A DNA stretch of 8,894 bases from NCBI GenBank assembly GCA_943331855.1, contig CALQNE010000138.1:1-8894 (forward strand), given 5' to 3'. The notes beneath the pieces are model-generated. The model had not been told where the DNA came from. It searched no databases and saw only the letters and a program-made list of their open reading frames with translations. The stretch is from Bordetella parapertussis (GTDB lineage: Bacteria > Pseudomonadota > Gammaproteobacteria > Burkholderiales > Burkholderiaceae_B). Both the position numbers and the translations under genes were made by a program. This document shows, in pieces, positions 6,960-8,894 of the stretch (the first letter of the stretch is position 1; each line of letters starts with the position of its first letter).

Positions 6960-6966
6960 GCCAGGC

Positions 6967-8535
6967 TCAGGTCACCGGCGCCGGATTAAACAAGACCAGC
7001 GCATTGGCAATTTTCCAGTGCTCGGCCCAGGTTTTTCGACCACTCGCAACGTCAAGCATTAATCTAAAAATTTCCCAGCCGAGTTCTTCGATTGATAGTT
7101 CGCCGTCAGCAACGCGTCCTGCGTTCACATCCATGATGTCGTGCCAGCGACGAGCAAGGTCTGTTCGAGTAGCGACTTTGATGACAGGGCATTCGGCCAA
7201 CCCATAGGGTGTGCCTCGACCGGTCGTAAAAATGTGCAGCGTCATACCTGCAGCCAACTGCAAGGTACCGCAAATGAAGTCACTGGCAGGGGTCGCCGCA
7301 TATACCAGGCCACGCTGATCGCGGGCAAGTTTTTCGCCGGGAGGTAGCACACTTGAAATTGCCGAGCTTCCACTTTTAATGATTGAGCCCATGGCTTTTT
7401 CGACAATATTTGACAGGCCGCCCGCCTTGTTGCCTGGTGTTGTGTTGGCGCTGCGATCCACATTGGCTCGGGCTAGATACCCGTCGAACCATTCAAGCTG
7501 CGTCACAATATCTTGTGCGACGGTTGCGTTGACTGCGCGCGAGGTGAGTTGATCCACGCCGTCACGCACCTCAGTGTTTTCGCTAAACATGACGGTTGCC
7601 CCCGCCCGCACCAACAAATCCGCAGCGATACCCAGAGCGGGGTTAGCTGTGACGCCGCTGAGCGCATCGCTTCCTCCGCATTGCATGCCGACAATCAACT
7701 CGCTTGCGGGCACTGTTTCACGAGTCCGTTGATTGAGGCGCTGCAGGTGTACCTTGGCTTCGTTCATGATGGCTTCAATCATGGACATGAAGCCTACGTG
7801 CTGCGCATCTTGCAAGCAGACGGTATCGACACCCGTCGAACGCTCATCCTTAATCGGAAAGCTACCGGGTGGCATGAGTCGGTCGGGCTGTAACTTTTCA
7901 CAACCTAAACTGACCACCATAACTTCACCACCAAAGTTTGGATTCAAACTGATATTGCGAATGGTGCGAATCGGGATGATGGCTTCGGCAGCGTCGATGG
8001 CGACGCCGCAGCCATAGGTGTGTTCAAGTCCCACCACATCGTCGACGTTTGGATACTTTGGCAGTAGTTCATTTTTGATCCGCTCGACAGCATATTCAAC
8101 GACGCCAGCTACGCATTGCACGGTTGTCGTGATTGCTAAGATATTGCGGGTGCCGACGGAACCGTCAGCATTGCGATAGCCCTCAAAGGTGTAGCCCTCA
8201 AGCGGCGCAGTTGAGGGTGGTTTGACGGTGGCGATCGGCAAATTTTCGAAGTTACGAGCTTCGGGCATACGCAGCAAGCGCTCGTGCACCCAACTACCTG
8301 CGGGGATTGATTTGAGGGCATAGCCAATGGTTAGGCCATACCGAATAATGGGCGCATCCTCTGCAAAATCGATGAGTGCAACTTTATGGGCTTGCGGTAC
8401 TTTATTGACGAGCACGAGGCCAGAGGGTAAGACTGTGCCGCTGGGTAAGCCTCCGTCGTTACCAACAATCGCAACGTTGTCGAGCGCGTGCATTTTGATC
8501 AGATGTGGCTGTGGAGCCTGTTGAGCAGTTGTCAT
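6967..8535 (-). CDS. garD: Galactarate dehydratase (GarD), UxaA/GarD family
   Basis: GarD dehydrates galactarate (mucate) to 5-keto-4-deoxy-D-glucarate, the first step of galactarate catabolism. The 522-residue length is that of E. coli GarD (523 by recollection), and the recalled sequence resembles it end to end. Residues about 10-90 are the SAF domain ([13 protein letters not shown]). Then come [20 protein letters not shown] (112-131), [20 protein letters not shown] (158-177), [20 protein letters not shown] (194-213), [20 protein letters not shown] (277-296), [20 protein letters not shown] (360-379), [14 protein letters not shown] (411-424), [11 protein letters not shown] (436-446) and the terminal FNPAPVT. 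Conserved cysteines are at 176, 212 and 286. The start codon has no strong Shine-Dalgarno. It is divergent from a TarD-like gene and followed after 7 bases by a nucleotidyltransferase gene. Activity on a related aldarate instead of galactarate cannot be excluded. Confidence 0.92.
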   Translation of the reverse strand: MTTAQQAPQPHLIKMHALDNVAIVGNDGGLPSGTVLPSGLVLVNKVPQAHKVALIDFAEDAPIIRYGLTIGYALKSIPAGSWVHERLLRMPEARNFENLPIATVKPPSTAPLEGYTFEGYRNADGSVGTRNILAITTTVQCVAGVVEYAVERIKNELLPKYPNVDDVVGLEHTYGCGVAIDAAEAIIPIRTIRNISLNPNFGGEVMVVSLGCEKLQPDRLMPPGSFPIKDERSTGVDTVCLQDAQHVGFMSMIEAIMNEAKVHLQRLNQRTRETVPASELIVGMQCGGSDALSGVTANPALGIAADLLVRAGATVMFSENTEVRDGVDQLTSRAVNATVAQDIVTQLEWFDGYLARANVDRSANTTPGNKAGGLSNIVEKAMGSIIKSGSSAISSVLPPGEKLARDQRGLVYAATPASDFICGTLQLAAGMTLHIFTTGRGTPYGLAECPVIKVATRTDLARRWHDIMDVNAGRVADGELSIEELGWEIFRLMLDVASGRKTWAEHWKIANALVLFNPAPVT

Positions 8536-8588
8536 CGTTGTTCTTTTGGTGAGCGTCAGCGAAAGCTTTAGTTTATAGGTGCGTTCTG

Positions 8589-8618
8589 AGTGTATCGTAT
8601 TGCCTGATCTGCGAACAA
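8589..8618 (-). promoter_or_regulatory. Candidate sigma-70-like promoter for garD
   Basis: Read on the minus strand, TTGTTC (8618-8613) and TACACT (8594-8589) are separated by 18 bases. The match to TTGACA/TATAAT is partial. The element lies about 54 bases before the garD start codon and overlaps the inverted repeat at 8599-8619. A TATAAA lies closer to garD but lacks a matching -35. Confidence 0.3.
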
Positions 8619-8619
8619 T
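8599..8619. promoter_or_regulatory. Candidate operator: ATTG-N13-CAAT inverted repeat in the garD/tarD control region
   Basis: ATTG (8599-8602) and CAAT (8616-8619) form a short inverted repeat of 21 bases total, with few further matching positions inside. It sits in the middle of the 121-base divergent region, over the proposed garD -35. A regulator such as a LysR- or GntR-type protein could bind here, but four-base arms arise easily by chance. Apart from this and the candidate promoter, 8536-8656 holds an AT-rich stretch (8617-8637) near tarD and no gene. Confidence 0.25.
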
Positions 8620-8656
8620 TTTTCACTTTTATTTTAGTCTTCCTTCGAGCTTCATT

Positions 8657-8894
8657 ATGAAAATCACAGAAATCCGAGAATCTACCCGCCCGATCAAATC
8701 TAATATTCGCAATGCCTATATTGATTTTTCAAAGATGACCTTGAGTCTAGTCGCCGTCGTGACCGACGTGATTCGAGATGGTCAGCCGGTGATCGGATAT
8801 GGCTTTAATTCGAATGGACGCTATGGTCAGGGCGCTTTGATGCGAGAGCGGTTTATTCCTCGTGTGCTAGAGGCCAGTCCCGATTCCATGCTCG
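8657..8894 (+). CDS. tarD: D-tartrate dehydratase-like enolase-superfamily enzyme, 3' truncated by window edge
   Basis: Only the first 79 residues are present. They form the N-terminal capping domain of an enolase-superfamily (mandelate racemase-like) acid-sugar dehydratase. The segments KSNIRNAYIDFSKMTLSLVA (14-33), VVTDVIRDGQPVIGYGFNSN (34-53) and GRYGQGALMRERFIPRVLEA (54-73) agree closely with what I recall of the D-tartrate dehydratase TarD of Bradyrhizobium, which converts D-tartrate to oxaloacetate. The catalytic barrel with its Mg2+ ligands and general bases lies outside the window, so function rests on the N-terminus alone. The ATG at 8657 has a weak GAG seven bases upstream and gives the expected N-terminus. 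The gene is divergent from garD across 121 bases, which suggests joint control of two acid-sugar dehydratases. Confidence 0.82.
   Translation, partial: MKITEIRESTRPIKSNIRNAYIDFSKMTLSLVAVVTDVIRDGQPVIGYGFNSNGRYGQGALMRERFIPRVLEASPDSML

Noticed and set aside
7513..7893. Open frame of 126 codons on the plus strand opposite garD
   Set aside because: The minus-strand protein is strongly conserved GarD throughout; this frame has a composition typical of a shadow and no ribosome site.

Overview
The window reads as a chromosomal segment of a betaproteobacterium, probably Burkholderiales and perhaps Alcaligenaceae-like. The evidence is the Bug-type periplasmic binding protein, the NodT/EmrA/EmrB efflux order, a DUF2076 protein and the aldarate dehydratases, with dense packing and moderate GC. 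This placement is inferred from gene content only. I see no rRNA, tRNA, CRISPR array, insertion sequence or phage gene.

Region 1 (1-3748, + strand) is a tripartite drug-efflux operon. It holds the 3' part of a NodT/OprM-type outer-membrane channel, an EmrA-type membrane-fusion protein that overlaps it by an ATGA, and a 14-helix EmrB/QacA-type MFS pump. A weak hairpin plus T-run sits at the end of the last gene.

Region 2 (3749-6304, + strand) starts with a 105-base gap holding a candidate ECF-sigma-type promoter. Three genes follow: a DUF2076 protein, an arylmalonate decarboxylase/maleate isomerase-type member of the Asp/Glu racemase superfamily (4 bases after it), and a Bug-family periplasmic solute-binding protein. 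The spacing allows co-transcription. The binding protein probably captures a carboxylate and the racemase-family enzyme may process a related acid, but neither substrate can be read from the sequence.

Region 3 (6309-8535, - strand) is a two-gene unit: a close GarD (galactarate dehydratase) homologue followed after 7 bases by a MobA/MocA-like nucleotidyltransferase. It converges on Region 2 with only 4 bases between stop codons.

Region 4 (8536-8894) is a 121-base divergent intergenic region, then the first 79 codons of an enolase-superfamily protein whose N-terminus closely resembles D-tartrate dehydratase (TarD). Two non-homologous sugar-diacid dehydratases thus share one divergent control region, so the right half of the window looks like an aldarate/tartrate catabolic locus.

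The points most worth a second look are the racemase-family enzyme with an unusual active-site combination, the nucleotidyltransferase tied to garD, and the shared garD/tarD control region. I did not find a clearly new system; these are unusual associations of known families.
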